The notes below the pieces were generated by a model. The model made no database searches. It worked only from the letters and a program-made list of their open reading frames with translations, and was not told the DNA's origin. 64,000 nt of DNA from Nonomuraea typhae (lineage in GTDB: Bacteria; Actinomycetota; Actinomycetes; Streptosporangiales; Streptosporangiaceae), in assembly GCF_009760925.1 (NCBI RefSeq), contig NZ_VRLV01000003.1, forward strand, positions 620,001 to 684,000, read 5' to 3'. Shown here piece by piece: positions 17,521 to 26,059 of this stretch. Within the stretch, counting starts at the first letter, position 1, and each line of letters starts with the position of its first letter. A program made the position numbers and the translations under genes.

Positions 17521-19157
17521 GCCAGCACCGCCTTGCGGTAGTCGGGGTTGCGGCGTAGCAGGTCGGCGTGGGGGGCGGCGTCGGTGACACGGCCGCCGTC
17601 CAGGAGCAGGACCCGGTCCGCCGCCGCGAGCAGCGCGGGGCTGGTGGTCACCAGGACGGTGGTGAGGCCGTCGCGCATCCGCCGGACGGAGGCGGCGATG
17701 CGCGCCTCGGTGACGGCGTCCACGGCGCTGGTCGGGTCGTGCAGGACCAGGACGGGACGGCGGGCCGCCAGTGCCCTGGCCAGGGCCACCCGCTGCCGCT
17801 GGCCGCCGGACAGCGAGCCGCCGCGTTCGCCGACCGGGGTGCCGGCGGACAGGTCGGCGACGCCGGCGGCGGCCAGGGCGTCGGGGTCGCCGGCGTTGTC
17901 GGCGACCGTCCCCTCGAACAGGACCGCGTCGTGCTCGGCCACCAGGACGGCTTCGCGGAGCCTGGCGGGGTCGAGTTCGCGCAGCGGGATGCCGTCCAGT
18001 TCGACGGTGCCCGACTCCGGGTCGATCTGGCGGCCCAGGCAGCGCAGCAGACCGGCGGCGGCCGCGGGGTCGGTGGCGGCGACGCCGACGAGTTCGCCCG
18101 GGGTGATGTCGATGTCCAGGTCGCGCAGGGGGCCGTGGGTGACGCCGCTGAGCCGTACCGCGCCTTCGATCGCGGCGGGCAGCTCGCGCCCGCCGGGCGT
18201 GACCACGGGCGGTGCGGACAGCAGCGCGGCCAGGCGGGTGGCGGAGGCGCGGGCCTGGGCGAGTTCGGCGTTGACCCACGCGAGCATCTGCAGGGGGCCC
18301 TGGAGGTGGAGCGCGAGGCCGACGGCCGCGACGAGCTGGCCGAGGGTGATCGTGCCGTCGAGCGCGAACCTGCCGCCGGCCAGGGCGAGCAGTGCGATGA
18401 AGGCGGTGGTCAGCGCGATGACGACACCGTTCTGGGTGGCCTCGGCGCGGGCGGCGCGCAGGGTGGCGGCCAGGGAGGTGCGGCTGGTGCGCCGGTAGCG
18501 TTCGACGGCGGCGGACTCGGCGCCGATGCCTTTGAGCACCCGCAGCCCGGCGACCAGGTCGGCGGCCACTCCCGAGGCGTGGGCGGCGCGCTCCTGCTCG
18601 ACCTCGCTGCGGCGTTCCAGCGGCTTGCTGAGCAGGTGTCCCAGCCACAGCAGGGCGGGCGTGCCGAGCAGGACGATGAGCCCGAGCGGCACGGAGGTGC
18701 TGAGCAGCACGACGGTGGCCACGGCCAGGCCGGAGAAGGCGGCGATCCCGGTGAGCACCGCCAGCACGACCATGCCGGCGCGCCGCGCGTCCTCGGTGGC
18801 GATGCCGGTCAGCTCGCCGGGCAGCCGGTCCGCGTCGGCGCCGCCGCCCGGGTGCAGGACGCGGGCGACCACCTGGGCGCGGATGTCGTGGGCGGCCTCC
18901 ACCGCGGCGTGCTCTCCGGCGCGGGCGCCGAAGCGGTAGCTGAACGACAGTCCGACGTAGACGACGGCCAGTACGGCCAGCCACATCAGCAACCGGCCCC
19001 AGCCGGCCTCGGCGACGGCCTGGTCGACGGCCAGGCCGACGAGCACGGGCACCAGGGCTTCACCGGCCTGGTGCCCGGCGCCGAGGACCGATCCTCCGAT
19101 CAGCCTGCCGCGCTGGCTTCTGATGGCATGCGAGAGTACGTCCCGCCCTGACTTCAC
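17517..19157 (-). CDS. ABC exporter half-transporter with degenerate ATPase
   Basis: Exporter half of 546 residues; GTG 19157 is chosen because GGAG lies 6 bases upstream, and longer starts would run into the iron box. A TM domain comes first (about 15-300). The NBD has lost most catalytic residues. The Walker A position reads GVAATDPAAAAG (from 358) with no GKS/T. The Walker B stretch is VLVLHDPTSAVD, with His473 in place of the aspartate. The switch region is LVTTSPAL, with no histidine. The LSGGQ signature (449-453) is intact. It can therefore complete the partner's ATP site but not hydrolyse ATP itself. It is transcribed away from the iron boxes. Confidence 0.87.
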   Translation of the reverse strand: MKSGRDVLSHAIRSQRGRLIGGSVLGAGHQAGEALVPVLVGLAVDQAVAEAGWGRLLMWLAVLAVVYVGLSFSYRFGARAGEHAAVEAAHDIRAQVVARVLHPGGGADADRLPGELTGIATEDARRAGMVVLAVLTGIAAFSGLAVATVVLLSTSVPLGLIVLLGTPALLWLGHLLSKPLERRSEVEQERAAHASGVAADLVAGLRVLKGIGAESAAVERYRRTSRTSLAATLRAARAEATQNGVVIALTTAFIALLALAGGRFALDGTITLGQLVAAVGLALHLQGPLQMLAWVNAELAQARASATRLAALLSAPPVVTPGGRELPAAIEGAVRLSGVTHGPLRDLDIDITPGELVGVAATDPAAAAGLLRCLGRQIDPESGTVELDGIPLRELDPARLREAVLVAEHDAVLFEGTVADNAGDPDALAAAGVADLSAGTPVGERGGSLSGGQRQRVALARALAARRPVLVLHDPTSAVDAVTEARIAASVRRMRDGLTTVLVTTSPALLAAADRVLLLDGGRVTDAAPHADLLRRNPDYRKAVLA

Positions 19158-19186
19158 CTGACACTCCTGCACACATCGACACAAGG

Positions 19187-19205
19187 TTAGGCAAGGCTAA
19201 CCTGG
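19187..19205. promoter_or_regulatory. Iron box 1 (DtxR/IdeR/DmdR1 type)
   Basis: TTAGGCAAGGCTAACCTGG matches the actinobacterial iron-regulator consensus TTAGGTTAGGCTAACCTAA at most positions and keeps the inverted-repeat core TTAG..GCTAA. It lies 30 bases upstream of the exporter start on the minus strand. Iron-loaded repressor bound here should shut off the exporter pair. Confidence 0.8.
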
Positions 19206-19234
19206 GCATTGATCCAATAAGGACACGCGGTAGG

Positions 19235-19253
19235 TTAGGTTAGCCTATGCTAA
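19235..19253. promoter_or_regulatory. Iron box 2 (DtxR/IdeR/DmdR1 type)
   Basis: TTAGGTTAGCCTATGCTAA is a second iron-box match, 61 bases before the siderophore-binding lipoprotein start. It overlaps a direct run of TAGGTTAGGTTAG. Together with box 1 it makes the 156-base intergenic region an iron-responsive divergent promoter. Confidence 0.8.
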
Positions 19254-19313
19254 GTTCCCTCTCAGCCCTGGGCGGCGCCAGCCCGTCCAGCCCGAAATGA
19301 GAGATCGGACCCC

Positions 19314-20282
19314 ATGTCTTCCACCTCGATGGGAGCCACCGCGCTCGTCCTCGCCCTGCTCCTGACCGGATGCGGCGCGGCGGCCTCCAGCGGCCCGGCC
19401 GCGACGGCCACCACGATCAAGGACCCGCAGGGCCACCCCGTCGCCATGCCGCAACAGCCGAAAGCCGCCCTGGGCTTCTACACCACCGACGTCGACATCC
19501 TGATGACCCTCGGCATCCCGCTCGCCAAGAGCCAGCCGATCCGGGGCGACAGCGGCTTCACCACCTTCCCCGACTACTTCCCAACGGCCCCGCTCAAGGA
19601 CGTCGAACCCTTCGCCAACTACCCCGAGTACAACTACGAGCAGGTCCTGCGCGCCGAACCGGACTTCATCCTCAACGGCCTCGGCTACGACGACAAGGTG
19701 CACCCCCGGCTGGGCCAGATCGCGCCCACCTACACCGTCGACGCCTTCGACGGCAAGAACTGGGAGACCCACTTCGAGCGCACCGCCCGCGACCTCGGCC
19801 GCACCGACCGGTACACCGCCTGGAAGGACGCCTACACCAAGCAGGCCGCCGAGGCCAGGACCGGCATCGCCGAGGCCGGCAACTCCGGCCTCACCGTGGC
19901 CACGTTCGGCTACTGGGAGGGCAACGGCAGCATCGCCTGCTACGCCGGCGTCGCCTGCAAGGCGTTCGACGACCTCGGCCTCAAGCGCAGCCCGCTCAGC
20001 GACGACGACAAGCTCACCTTCAGCCCCGAGCAACTGGGCAGGCTCCGCGACATCGACGCGGTCTGGGTCTCCGTCGGCGTCGGCGAGCAGGGCAAGAAGG
20101 AACTCACGACCATGCTCGACACCCTCGGCCAGAGTCCCGCCTGGCGGGCGCTGCCGTTCGTCAAGGGCAAGCGCATCTTCACCTACAACATGGAGATGGC
20201 CTACGGCTCGCCGAGCGGTCAGCAGGCGTTCCTGGAACAGGTGCGCAAGGACCTGACCGCCAACCCCCGCCTCGGCGGGTGA
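19314..20282 (+). CDS. Iron-siderophore ABC transporter substrate-binding lipoprotein
   Basis: Receptor for ferric siderophores on the outer membrane-facing side of the cell membrane. It has 322 residues from ATG 19314. The hydrophobic N-terminus ends in the lipobox LLTGC. A TroA/FhuD-like fold is suggested by IKDPQGHPVAMPQQPKAALG, EQVLRAEPDFILNG and KGKRIFTYNMEMAYGSP. Two cysteines (SIACYAGVACKAF) could form a disulphide in the mature protein. It is the first gene of a five-gene operon of overlapping frames and sits just after iron box 2. The class of siderophore cannot be told. Confidence 0.9.
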   Translation: MSSTSMGATALVLALLLTGCGAAASSGPAATATTIKDPQGHPVAMPQQPKAALGFYTTDVDILMTLGIPLAKSQPIRGDSGFTTFPDYFPTAPLKDVEPFANYPEYNYEQVLRAEPDFILNGLGYDDKVHPRLGQIAPTYTVDAFDGKNWETHFERTARDLGRTDRYTAWKDAYTKQAAEARTGIAEAGNSGLTVATFGYWEGNGSIACYAGVACKAFDDLGLKRSPLSDDDKLTFSPEQLGRLRDIDAVWVSVGVGEQGKKELTTMLDTLGQSPAWRALPFVKGKRIFTYNMEMAYGSPSGQQAFLEQVRKDLTANPRLGG

Positions 20283-21169
20283 GCGCGGCCATGCGCATCT
20301 TCCGCACCGAGGTGAAGACCGTCACCCGCCTGAGCGCCACCATGATCCGGATCACGCTGGCGCCGGACGAGGACTTCCCGACCACCGGCGTCGGGGACGA
20401 GTACGTGCGCGTGTTCTTCCCGCACGGCGCCGACCGGCGCGACGTCTCCCTGCCCGAGGCCGACGGCGACCGCTGGCGCACCCCCGAGGGCCGTCCGGAG
20501 GCGCCCATGCGCACCTACACCGTCCGCGCGGCCCGGCCCGGGGAGGTGGTCGTCGACTTCGTCGTGCACGAGGGCGGAATCGCCGCCCAGTGGGCCCTCG
20601 GCGCCCGGCCCGGCGACGTCCTCGGCCTCAACTCCCCCACCGGCCTGTACGACCCGCCCGCGGGGCTGCGCTGGCAGCTGCTGGCCGCCGACCTCACCGG
20701 CCTGCCCGCCCTCGCCCGGCTGCTGGAGGGCGTGCCCGAGACGGTCACCACGAAGGTCATCGCCGAGATCCCGGACGACGACTCGCTCCTGGACCTGCCC
20801 GAGCGGCCGAACGTCGAGGTGACCTGGCTGCACGCGGGCAACGGGCACGGGCCCAGCGCGCTAGCCGACGCCGTCCGCGCCGCCGTACCCGTCAGCCGCT
20901 CCCTCGACGGCGGCTACGTCTGGGCGGCCGGGCCGGCGGACACGATGCGGGCGGTCCGCCGCTACCTGCGCAAGGAGCGCGGCCTGCCGGGCCGCCACTA
21001 CAAGATCATCGGGTATTGGACGCCCAACGGGGAGGCGTGGGCCGAGCGCTTCCGGTCGCTGCCCGCCGACGTTCTGCGAAGGCTTGACGCGATCTGGGAG
21101 GACACCGGCCGCGACGAGGAGGAGCTCCGGGACGACTACGAGGACGAGCTTGAGCGGCTCGGCCTCTGA
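20279..21169 (+). CDS. Siderophore-interacting FAD-dependent reductase (SIP)
   Basis: Flavoprotein that reduces ferric siderophores inside the cell to release iron. It has 296 residues from GTG 20279 (4-base overlap with the previous stop); ATG 20291 is an alternative with GGTGAG upstream. The FAD domain carries EYVRVFFP and MRTYTVRAARPGEVVVDFV. The C-terminal domain has VTWLHAGNGHG, GYVWAAGPADTMRAVRRYL and GRHYKIIGYWTPNG, all typical of the SIP/ViuB family. The acidic tail (DEEELRDDYEDELERLGL) overlaps the next gene. Confidence 0.9.
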   Translation: MSAAMRIFRTEVKTVTRLSATMIRITLAPDEDFPTTGVGDEYVRVFFPHGADRRDVSLPEADGDRWRTPEGRPEAPMRTYTVRAARPGEVVVDFVVHEGGIAAQWALGARPGDVLGLNSPTGLYDPPAGLRWQLLAADLTGLPALARLLEGVPETVTTKVIAEIPDDDSLLDLPERPNVEVTWLHAGNGHGPSALADAVRAAVPVSRSLDGGYVWAAGPADTMRAVRRYLRKERGLPGRHYKIIGYWTPNGEAWAERFRSLPADVLRRLDAIWEDTGRDEEELRDDYEDELERLGL

Positions 21170-22349
21170 CCGGCACGGCGGGCGGCCCGGCCCCGCGACG
21201 CCGGCCGTACCCATCGCGAAGGACGAACGGCCCGGTCAAGCCGCGGACGGCGCCCAGGGCGGACGGCCCGCGCGGGCCGCGGACGGCGCCCAGGGCGGAC
21301 GGCTCGCGCGGGCCGCGGCGGCCGGCGGGGCGAGCGGGCGGCTGGGTCGGGCGGCCGTCCCGCCGGTGGTCTGGCTGTTCGGGTGTGTCGTGCTCCTGCT
21401 GGCGGCGGTGCTGCTCAGCCTGATGGTCGGGGCGGCGCCCATCTCGCCGGGGACGGTCCTGACGGCCCTGGCGGGCGAGGCGCACTCGGTGGAGGCCAGG
21501 ACGGTGCTCGAGCTGCGAGTGCCGCGCACGATCCTGGCCCTGGCCGCAGGCGCCGGCCTCGCGGTGGCCGGCGCCCTCATCCAGGCGCTCACCCGCAATC
21601 CGCTGGCCGACCCCGGGATCCTGGGCGTCAACGCCGGGGCGGGTTTCGCCGTGGCGCTCGCCGTCGCCTTTCTCGGCGTGTCCGGGCTGCCCGGCCGCAT
21701 CGCCGCCGCGCTGGCCGGGGCCGCCGCGGCCGCCGCCGTGGTCTACCTGCTCGGCTCCATGAGCCGCACCCGCACCGCGGGCCCGATCACGCTCGTCCTG
21801 GTCGGGCTGGCCTTCGGCGCCGTGCTGCAGGGCCTGGCCGGCGCCATCACCATGCTGCGCCCCCAGGCGTTCACCCTGATGCGCCACTGGGAGACCGGCG
21901 CGCTCAACGACCGGACGCTGGCGATGGTCGTGCAGATTCTGCCCCTGATCGGTGTCGGGCTCGCCGTGGCCTTCGTCCTGGCCCCGTCGCTCAACGCGGT
22001 CGTCCTCGGCGACGGCCCCGCCCGTGCCCTCGGCGTACGGCTCGGCCCGGTCCGTGCCGGCGTGGTCGTCGCGGTGACCCTGCTCTGCGGCGCGACGACG
22101 GCGCTGGCCGGTCCCATCGGGTTCGCCGGTCTCATGATCCCCCACGTGGTGCGCTGGCTGTTCGGCGTGGACCAGCGCTGGATCGCCGCCTTCAGCGCCG
22201 TGCTGGGCGCGGTGCTGCTGCTGGTGGCCGACACCGCCGGCCGCGTGGTGCTCTGGCCGGGCGAGCTCCCCGCGGGCATCGTCACCGCGTTCGTGGGCGC
22301 GCCCTTCCTCATCGTGCTGGCCCGGCGCAAGGAGGCGAGCGGCCTGTGA
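21150..22349 (+). CDS. Ferric siderophore ABC transporter permease (FecCD)
   Basis: Membrane permease of a type II importer. The start is uncertain. No ATG or GTG lies between the end of the SIP frame and the first TM helix, so I chose TTG 21150 with AGGA 8 bases upstream, giving 399 residues and a 20-base overlap with SIP. Family blocks include VLELRVPRTILALAAG, LIQALTRNPLADPGILGVNAG, ALGVRLG and IGFAGLMIPHVVRWL. The first 70 residues are hydrophilic and contain a duplicated AADGAQGGRPAR-like segment (21240-21311), which is not part of the family core. That extension may be cytoplasmic or untranslated. Confidence 0.85.
   Translation: MSGSASDRHGGRPGPATPAVPIAKDERPGQAADGAQGGRPARAADGAQGGRLARAAAAGGASGRLGRAAVPPVVWLFGCVVLLLAAVLLSLMVGAAPISPGTVLTALAGEAHSVEARTVLELRVPRTILALAAGAGLAVAGALIQALTRNPLADPGILGVNAGAGFAVALAVAFLGVSGLPGRIAAALAGAAAAAAVVYLLGSMSRTRTAGPITLVLVGLAFGAVLQGLAGAITMLRPQAFTLMRHWETGALNDRTLAMVVQILPLIGVGLAVAFVLAPSLNAVVLGDGPARALGVRLGPVRAGVVVAVTLLCGATTALAGPIGFAGLMIPHVVRWLFGVDQRWIAAFSAVLGAVLLLVADTAGRVVLWPGELPAGIVTAFVGAPFLIVLARRKEASGL
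21240..21311 (+). repeat. Two tandem 36-bp units in the permease N-terminal extension
   Basis: 21240-21275 and 21276-21311 are identical apart from one C/T change and encode 12-residue repeats. A partial third unit (GCCGCGGCGGCC) follows. The length is a multiple of three, so the reading frame is preserved. Confidence 0.9.
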
Positions 22350-23398
22350 TCCCCCGGAAGCCGAACACCGGCCGCCGCGAGTGGACCGTCCGCACCCCGC
22401 TGCTGTCGGCCCGCCTCGACCGCCGCGCCTTCCTGGTGAACGGCGCGCTGGCCGCCGTCATCGTCGTCACCGCGCTGGCCGCCCTCGGCCTCGGCGACAT
22501 CTTCGTGCCGCTGCCCGACGTGTTCGCCACCTTTCACGGCGGCGGCTCCCGGATGGACACGATCGTGGTGCAGCAGTGGCGGCTCACCCGGGTGCTGCTG
22601 GCCCTGGTGCTGGGCTTCGGGCTGGCCGTGAGCGGCGCCGTCTTCCAGTCGCTCACGCGCAACCCGCTCGGCAGCCCCGACGTCATCGGCTTCACCACCG
22701 GCTCCTACACCGGCGCCATCGTGCTCATCGCCGTCTTCCACGCGCCCACCGCCGTCGTCTCCGCGGGCGCGCTGGCCTCCGGGCTGGTCGTGGCCGCGAT
22801 CGTGCTGGCGCTGTCCTACCGGGGCGGTCTGCGCGGTTTCCGCCTCATCGTGGTCGGCATCGGGGTCAGCGCGATCCTGAGCGCGCTCAACACCTGGATC
22901 ATGGCCAAGACCGAGCTCCAGGTGGCGATGACCGCCGCGCTGTGGGGCAACGGCAGCCTCAACTCCGTCGCCCCGGACGCCCTGCCCGTCGCGATCGCGG
23001 GCACCGCCGTCTTCTCGGCCGCCGCCGTCCTGTACGGCTCGCGCGTGCGGGCCCTGGAGATGGGGCTGGAGGCGGCCGCCGCGCTCGGCGTGCGCGTGCG
23101 CCGTACCCAGGTGGTGCTCACGGCCACCGGTGTGGGCCTGGTCGCCGTGGCCACGGCCGTGGCCGGGCCGATCAGCTTCATCGCGCTGGTGGCGCCGCAG
23201 ATCGCCGCCAGGCTGACCGGCCGCGGCGGCTGGGCGCCGGTCGGCGCCGGCCTGGTCGGCGCCCTCCTGCTGCTGTTCGGCGACACCGTCGCCCGGGCGG
23301 CGTTCCTGCCCGTCCAACTGCCCGTGGGCGTCGTCACGGTCTGCCTGGGCGGCCTCTACCTGATCTGGCTCCTGGTACGCGAAGCGAGACGCCTGTGA
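22346..23398 (+). CDS. Ferric siderophore ABC transporter permease (FecCD), second subunit
   Basis: Second permease of the importer, 350 residues from GTG 22346, overlapping the previous stop by 4 bases with AAGGAGG 10 bases upstream. Conserved blocks are WRLTRVLLALVLGFGLAVSG, FQSLTRNPLGSPDVIGFTTG, AALGVRVR and GPISFIALVAPQIARL-like SFIALVAPQIAARL. About 9-10 hydrophobic segments are visible. With the preceding gene it forms the usual FecC/FecD heterodimer. Confidence 0.92.
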   Translation: MIPRKPNTGRREWTVRTPLLSARLDRRAFLVNGALAAVIVVTALAALGLGDIFVPLPDVFATFHGGGSRMDTIVVQQWRLTRVLLALVLGFGLAVSGAVFQSLTRNPLGSPDVIGFTTGSYTGAIVLIAVFHAPTAVVSAGALASGLVVAAIVLALSYRGGLRGFRLIVVGIGVSAILSALNTWIMAKTELQVAMTAALWGNGSLNSVAPDALPVAIAGTAVFSAAAVLYGSRVRALEMGLEAAAALGVRVRRTQVVLTATGVGLVAVATAVAGPISFIALVAPQIAARLTGRGGWAPVGAGLVGALLLLFGDTVARAAFLPVQLPVGVVTVCLGGLYLIWLLVREARRL

Positions 23399-24219
23399 CC
23401 ATCACCCGCTCGGCAGACAGCCCCTCGGCCACCGGCGCGGCCCCCCTCACCGCCGAGGGCCTCTCCCTGGGGTACGGCGCCGGCCTGGTCGTGGAGCAGC
23501 TCGACCTGACGATCCGCGCCGGCTCGTTCACCGTCGTCATCGGCCCGAACGGCTGCGGCAAGTCCACGCTCCTGCGCGGCCTCGGCCGCCTGCTGCCGCC
23601 GCGCGCCGGCCGCGTCCTGCTCGGCGGGCGCGACCTGCACCGGCTCGGCCCCCGGCAGGTGGCGCGCGAGATCGGCGTGCTGGCCCAGAGCTCGATCGCG
23701 CCCGACGGCATCACCGTCGCCGGCCTCGTGGCCCGGGGCCGCTTCCCCCACCAGGGCCTCTTCCAGCAGTGGACCGAGGCCGACGAGCGGGCGGTGCACG
23801 AGGCGCTGACCGCCACCGGCACCTTCGACCTGGCGGCCAGGCGCGTCAACGACCTGTCCGGAGGCCAGCAGCAGCGCGTGTGGGTGGCGGTGGCGCTGGC
23901 CCAGCAGACCCCGATCATGCTGCTCGACGAGCCCACGACCTATCTGGACGTGGCCCACCAGGTGGAGCTGATGGAGCTCTTCACCGATCTGCAGCGCGGC
24001 GGCCGGACGATGGTCGCCGTGCTGCACGACATCAACCAGGCGATCCGCTACGCCACCGACCTGGTGGTGATGCGTGAGGGGCGGGTCGTGGCCTGCGGCG
24101 ACCCCCGGGAGATCGTCACCGCGCAGCTGATGGGCGAGGTCTTCGCCCTCGAGTGCGCGGTGTTCCCCGACCCGCTCACCGGGTTGCCCATGATGCTCCC
24201 CGCCAAGCGCGAACGCTGA
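23395..24219 (+). CDS. Ferric siderophore ABC transporter ATPase (FecE/FepC)
   Basis: ATPase of the siderophore importer, 274 residues from GTG 23395 inside the upstream stop. Motifs are Walker A GPNGCGKST, signature LSGGQQQR, Walker B IMLLDEPTTYLDVAHQ and switch VLHDINQA. EPTTYLD is typical of iron-chelate ATPases. It ends the operon and converges on the FHA gene with only 7 bases between stops, so termination must occur inside coding sequence or be bidirectional. Confidence 0.94.
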   Translation: MTITRSADSPSATGAAPLTAEGLSLGYGAGLVVEQLDLTIRAGSFTVVIGPNGCGKSTLLRGLGRLLPPRAGRVLLGGRDLHRLGPRQVAREIGVLAQSSIAPDGITVAGLVARGRFPHQGLFQQWTEADERAVHEALTATGTFDLAARRVNDLSGGQQQRVWVAVALAQQTPIMLLDEPTTYLDVAHQVELMELFTDLQRGGRTMVAVLHDINQAIRYATDLVVMREGRVVACGDPREIVTAQLMGEVFALECAVFPDPLTGLPMMLPAKRER

Positions 24220-24226
24220 CCCCGGC

Positions 24227-25864
24227 CTATCCCCGGTGCGCCTCGAAGCGCATCGTGCGGGAGACGCCGACGCGCACGGTGGTGCCCGGCGTGATGGTGA
24301 CGGGCTCGTTCGGCGGGATGTCGTAGAAGTTGGGGTCGCCCGGAGGCTGGATCTGAGTGCCGTTGACGGAGCCGAGATCCACGAGGTTGACGTCCCAGCC
24401 GTCCAGCGCGACGCGCAGGTGGCGGCGGGAGACGGAGCCGTCGGGGCTGGTCACCTTGGCGGGGCGGGCCGTGCCGCCGGCCACCTCGGGGGCGCGCTCG
24501 GGGTCGCGGCCGAGCAGGTAGTCCGACTCCAGGGGCAGCGCCATGCCGTCGTCCAGGATCAGGACGCCGAGCGAGGGGCGCGGGCCCTTGTAGGGGACGA
24601 GGGTGCGCTGGACGAGCGCGATCCCGCACACCGCGCAGTACGGCACGCGCGGGTCGTTGAAGTGGTCGTTCTTGCAGTCCACGCCGTAGACCATGGGCCG
24701 CTGGTCGCCTTCGGAGGCGGCGCCGTTGGGCGCGGCGGCGTCCGGCGGGGTCATGGCGCCGGCCGGCACCCCGGGCGGCGGGCCCCACGGGTCCTGGACC
24801 GGCGGCTGCTGGCCGGGCGGCGGCCCCTGGTCGAAGCCGGGCGGCGGGCCCTGCTCGAACCCCGGCTGAGGTCCCTGCTCGAAGCCGGGCGGCGGGCCCT
24901 GGTCGAAGCCCTGCTGGGGACCTTGGTCGAAGCCGGGCGGCGGGCCCTGCTCGAACCCCGGCTGAGGTCCCTGCTCGAACCCCGGCTGGGGACCCTGGTC
25001 GAAGCCCGGCGGCGGACCCTGCTCGAACCCGCCCGGCTGCTGGTCGAAGCCGCCCGACTGCTGCGGCTCGAAGGGCGGTTCGTAGGCCGGAGGGTCGAAG
25101 TGCGGCGGTTCGTACTGCGGCGGCTCGGGCGGCGCCTGCGGGCCGGAGGACGGGCTCTCGGCCCGCGGCGGTTCCGGGCTGGGCATCGGGTAGGGCGCCA
25201 TCTGCACGGGCGCGGGCTGCACCTGCGGCTGGGACTGCCCCTGTGGCTGAGGCTGGGGTCCCGACGGCGGCTGCGGCATCAGGTCGGGCTCGAAGTGCAG
25301 CGCCGTGTTGGGCAGTTCCTCGGTCAGCGGCCGCGCGTCGAGGGCGCCGGCATCCGTCCGCGACCTGGACCCGGCCCGCGGGCCGGGGGCGTCGACCATG
25401 TCGGCGATGAGACCGGCGCCACCGACGATCCCGCCGTCGAACCCCACGGCGGGATGGGGGCGCCCGGCGCCGGGCAGGCTGAGCTCGACCCGCTGCACCT
25501 GGCCGGTGATCAGGCGGTCGGCCCAGGTCAGGGAGTCGGTTCCGGACAGCCGCGTCTCACCCTCCGCGGTGACGACCGTGGCGGAGGCGGCTCCGCTGAC
25601 GAGTACGGCGACGCCGCCGCTCACCGGTCCGGCCACGGCGCAGGTGGCGGGGTCGCCGGTCATGGAGCGGGCCAGCGCCTGGGCCGCGCGGCGGGCCAGG
25701 GCCCTGCCGTCGCCGCCGGTCGCCGCGGTCTCGCGCAGTGCCTCGATCAGGTCGGTGGCGGCCGCCTCAGACGCGTCGTCGCATGCCAGCAGCAGCCCGC
25801 CCACGTAGGCGACCAGCCCGTTGCCAGGAAGCGGACGCACCACTCCGAAGCCCTGGTCCGTCAC
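24227..25864 (-). CDS. FHA-domain protein with long Pro/Gln-rich repeat linker
   Basis: Protein of 545 residues from GTG 25864 with a strong SD (GGAGGAGAGG). The N-terminal part (1-160), GNGLVAYVGGLLLACDDASE and following, resembles a degenerate PP2C-like domain, but I am unsure. Residues 195-380 are low complexity, with nine 8-residue repeats GF(E/D)QGP(P/Q)(P/Q) at 279-350. A Cys/His segment (C397, H401, C410, C413) may bind zinc. The FHA domain (about 432-540) shows LLGRDPE, SVSRRH and SVNGT, the phosphothreonine-binding signature. It probably reads out Ser/Thr kinase signalling as a scaffold. No kinase gene is in the window. Confidence 0.82.
   Translation of the reverse strand: MTDQGFGVVRPLPGNGLVAYVGGLLLACDDASEAAATDLIEALRETAATGGDGRALARRAAQALARSMTGDPATCAVAGPVSGGVAVLVSGAASATVVTAEGETRLSGTDSLTWADRLITGQVQRVELSLPGAGRPHPAVGFDGGIVGGAGLIADMVDAPGPRAGSRSRTDAGALDARPLTEELPNTALHFEPDLMPQPPSGPQPQPQGQSQPQVQPAPVQMAPYPMPSPEPPRAESPSSGPQAPPEPPQYEPPHFDPPAYEPPFEPQQSGGFDQQPGGFEQGPPPGFDQGPQPGFEQGPQPGFEQGPPPGFDQGPQQGFDQGPPPGFEQGPQPGFEQGPPPGFDQGPPPGQQPPVQDPWGPPPGVPAGAMTPPDAAAPNGAASEGDQRPMVYGVDCKNDHFNDPRVPYCAVCGIALVQRTLVPYKGPRPSLGVLILDDGMALPLESDYLLGRDPERAPEVAGGTARPAKVTSPDGSVSRRHLRVALDGWDVNLVDLGSVNGTQIQPPGDPNFYDIPPNEPVTITPGTTVRVGVSRTMRFEAHRG
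24815..25030 (-). repeat. Nine tandem 24-bp units in the FHA gene
   Basis: Each unit encodes Gly-Phe-(Glu/Asp)-Gln-Gly-Pro-(Pro/Gln)-(Pro/Gln). Units alternate between E and D and between PP, QP and QQ, so blocks of two to three units appear to have been duplicated together. The reading frame is preserved throughout. Confidence 0.92.
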
Positions 25865-26059
25865 TGAACCTCTCCTCCCCGGAAGCCGGCGGTTGTGCGG
25901 CACCCGCATCAATCGTGCTGGCCGCCAGCCTTACGCATACCCAGTCGGCCGCGGGGCCAAGGTCTCGATTCGGTGAAACCCCCGGACCGCGGCAAACCCC
26001 GCACTGGTGCAAGCCTGTCCAAAAGGCACCCTATCGGCCAGGGCAGCAGGGGGAAACCG

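Noticed and set aside
24815-25030. Possible CRISPR array
   Set aside because: The units are contiguous, 24 bp long and coding, with no spacers; they lie in the FHA gene. No cas genes are present. The RecB-like nuclease at 27.3-28.2 kb is a stand-alone family member.
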